A stretch of 8,538 nt of DNA from an uncultured Lachnospiraceae bacterium (lineage in GTDB: Bacteria; Bacillota; Clostridia; Lachnospirales; Lachnospiraceae), in assembly GCA_902803015.1 (NCBI GenBank), contig CADCOL010000216.1, positions 1 to 8,538 on the forward strand, read 5' to 3'. Shown in pieces: positions 7,117 to 8,538 of the stretch; positions within the stretch are counted from its first letter, which is position 1, and each line of letters opens with the position of its first letter. The notes beneath the pieces are model-generated. The model had not been told where the DNA came from and did not search any database. It saw nothing but the letters and a program-made list of their open reading frames with translations. Made by a program: the position numbers and the translations under genes.

Positions 7117-8352
7117 ATGAAAGTTTGCGGAATCATTGCGGAATACAACCCTTTTCACAACGGCCACGAAAACCAGATTCGCATGGCAAAGGAATTGACC
7201 GGTGCGGACAAGGTTATCGTTGTAATGTCCGGCGATTTTACACAGCGCGGCGTTCCTGCATTTATGGATAAATACAGCAGAACCCGCATGGCGTTAAAAG
7301 GCGGCGCAGACCTTGTTCTGGAACTTCCCCTCTACTATTCCGTCGGAAGCGCCGAATTCTTTGCATCCGGTGCCGTAGCATTGCTTGACCGCATCGGTGT
7401 TGTGGATTCCCTCTGCTTCGGAAGCGAATGCGGCGACATCTCCATTCTGAAAGATATTGCCGATATTTTAACCGATAACAAAGAAGAGATTCACGAATTG
7501 ATCCGGGAAAAAATGAAAACCGGACTTTCCTACCCGATGGCCAGAATGGCAACGATTGAGGAAATGATTCCGAATTCCTTCGAGCATGTTCAGGCCATGC
7601 GTGAGCCGAACAATATCCTCGGTTTTGAATATCTTCGCGCCATCAAGCAGCGCGAAAGCTCGATGGAACCCTTTACCAATCTTCGAATCGGTGCAGGTTA
7701 TCATGAGCGTATGATGCAGTCCACCTTAAGTTCCGCCATGGCCATTCGTGAATCCATCGAAGAAACCGGATCAATTGACCGTATCGAAAGCCAGGTTCCC
7801 TACTATGTTTTCGATATCATGAAACAGGAATACAATCAGACCTTCCCGATTATGGAAGAAGACATTTCCGCAATGCTAAAATACAAAATGCTTCTGGATG
7901 CGGCAACCGGATACACATCGTATGTTGATATTTCATCCGATTTTTCCGATAAGATTTTAAAGAACTTAAACCGCTACTCTTCGTTCTCCCAGTTCTGCGA
8001 TTTGTTAAAGAGCAAGGACATTACTTACGCAAGAGTCAGCCGCAGTCTTCTTCACATTCTTTTAAATATCCGCAAGGATCGCATGAACATGTTTATCGAA
8101 GATGATTATGTTTATTACGCAAGAATGCTTGGTTTCCGGGAAGAATCCAAAGAACTGCTGACCGAAATCAAGAATCATTCCGACATTCCGTTAATTTCAA
8201 AACTGGCGGACGCAAAGAATATCCTCGGCGAACATGCACTGACCATGCTCGAAGGCGATATCCAGTCCGCACATATTTACGATACACTTGTTACCGAGAA
8301 ATTCCATTCGGCAACCGTAAGCGAATTCTCACGTGAAATTGTACGTGTTTAG
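7117..8352 (+). CDS. tmcAL: tRNA(Met) cytidine acetate ligase TmcAL (YlbM family)
   Basis: TmcAL activates acetate with ATP and transfers the acetyl group to the wobble cytidine (C34) of elongator tRNA(Met), making ac4C, which helps accurate AUG decoding; it is cytoplasmic. The 411 residues match the roughly 400-415 usual for the family. The N-terminal nucleotidyltransferase-like Rossmann domain opens with GIIAEYNPFHNGH (5-17), whose HNGH is the HxGH-type ATP-binding motif. It continues with MSGDFTQRG (37-45), then KGGADLVLELP (61-71). EPNNILGFEYL (163-173), GSIDRIESQVP (218-228) and ARVSRSLLHILL (305-316) are further motifs I associate with this family. A TAAGGAG site (7104-7110) is 6 bases before the ATG. 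It is the only rightward gene and is transcribed divergently from the surface protein. The stop TAG is followed by inverted repeats and a strong terminator, so it is probably monocistronic. It is complete, with no unusual features. Confidence -1.
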   Translation: MKVCGIIAEYNPFHNGHENQIRMAKELTGADKVIVVMSGDFTQRGVPAFMDKYSRTRMALKGGADLVLELPLYYSVGSAEFFASGAVALLDRIGVVDSLCFGSECGDISILKDIADILTDNKEEIHELIREKMKTGLSYPMARMATIEEMIPNSFEHVQAMREPNNILGFEYLRAIKQRESSMEPFTNLRIGAGYHERMMQSTLSSAMAIRESIEETGSIDRIESQVPYYVFDIMKQEYNQTFPIMEEDISAMLKYKMLLDAATGYTSYVDISSDFSDKILKNLNRYSSFSQFCDLLKSKDITYARVSRSLLHILLNIRKDRMNMFIEDDYVYYARMLGFREESKELLTEIKNHSDIPLISKLADAKNILGEHALTMLEGDIQSAHIYDTLVTEKFHSATVSEFSREIVRV

Positions 8353-8418
8353 ATAGAGTTTCTCCTGCGAAACTCTCGCGCTAAGCGTGCATCCTCATGA
8401 AGTGTTTCTATCGGAAAC
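8353..8418. repeat. Cluster of short inverted repeats downstream of tmcAL
   Basis: AGAGTTTC (8355-8362) and GAAACTCT (8369-8376) form an 8-bp stem with a 6-base loop. A second hairpin, GTTTC-TATCG-GAAAC (8404-8418), repeats the same GTTTC/GAAAC core. Between them is the near-palindrome CGCTAAGCG (8379-8387). GATAGA (8352-8357) could alternatively pair with TCTATC (8407-8412). No reading frame is evident. It may be an intergenic palindromic element or a structured 3' UTR; the type is not recognised with certainty. Confidence -1.
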
Positions 8419-8442
8419 GGCCTTTTGAAAAAAACCAAAAAA

Positions 8443-8466
8443 GCCCCGGGCAACTGCCCGGGGTTT
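8443..8466. terminator. Strong bidirectional intrinsic terminator
   Basis: CCCCGGGC (8444-8451) and GCCCGGGG (8456-8463) form a perfect 8-bp GC stem with an AACT loop. On the plus strand TTTATTCTTT follows, ending tmcAL. On the minus strand CTTTTTT then GGTTTTTTT follows, an even better U-run, which implies a leftward gene ending just to the right. Confidence -1.
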
Positions 8467-8492
8467 ATTCTTTAAGTCTCAATGCCGTTTTG

Positions 8493-8538
8493 TCACTGCA
8501 CAAAATATGCGATAAATTCCGTATTCCGGTCGATTACG
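8493..8538 (-). CDS. Possible C-terminal tail of a convergent gene (start beyond window)
   Basis: On the minus strand one frame reads VIDRNTEFIAYFVQ and then TGA (8493-8495), 29 bases before the terminator stem. A second frame, ending in TGA at 8479-8481, is also open to the edge. The bidirectional terminator predicts that some leftward gene ends here, but 14 residues are too few to choose the frame firmly or to name a product. Confidence -1.
   Translation of the reverse strand, partial: VIDRNTEFIAYFVQ

Noticed and set aside
8470..8536. A third minus-strand frame between two TAA stops at the right edge
   Set aside because: It contains no ATG, GTG or other credible start with a ribosome binding site and is too short to support a gene.

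Overview
The window looks like chromosomal DNA from an anaerobic Firmicute of the class Clostridia, most likely a Lachnospiraceae relative. This is inferred from the moderate GC content, strong AAGGAG-type ribosome binding sites, SigA-like promoters, a Gram-positive style surface protein, and the particular gene families present. No rRNA, tRNA, CRISPR array, insertion sequence or phage gene is visible. Most of the content is housekeeping, and no obviously new multi-gene system can be supported. The more interesting points are a probable Re-type citrate synthase next to isocitrate dehydrogenase, an EF-G paralog with altered GTPase motifs, an unstudied surface protein, and several inverted repeats in the gaps.

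Layout, left to right. Positions 1-3266 hold a leftward transcription unit. A near-consensus promoter (3239-3266) with a perfect 14-bp palindrome at its start site (3218-3231) precedes a DRE-TIM Claisen-type synthase, probably Re-citrate synthase (1782-3203). NADP-isocitrate dehydrogenase follows (528-1739), then a small three-helix membrane protein that runs off the left edge (1-476). The gaps of 42 and 51 bp, each with a good ribosome binding site and no terminator, suggest one operon. A strong hairpin (3291-3320) separates it from the next leftward gene, an EF-G-like protein (3365-5458) with its own probable promoter (5508-5536). Next is a leftward gene for a secreted, membrane-anchored beta-repeat protein with cysteine motifs (5555-6979).

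The 137-bp gap at 6980-7116 is a divergent promoter region containing two inverted repeats. To its right the only rightward gene encodes TmcAL, the tRNA(Met) cytidine acetate ligase (7117-8352). It is followed by a stretch rich in short inverted repeats (8353-8418) and a GC-rich terminator (8443-8466) that reads in both directions. The last 45 bases may be the tail of a convergent gene.

How the genes relate: citrate synthase and isocitrate dehydrogenase, with an aconitase not seen here, would make 2-oxoglutarate for glutamate from oxaloacetate and acetyl-CoA, the oxidative half-TCA route of many anaerobes. The EF-G paralog and TmcAL both concern translation but are separately transcribed and need not be linked. 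The surface protein has no evident functional link to its neighbours.
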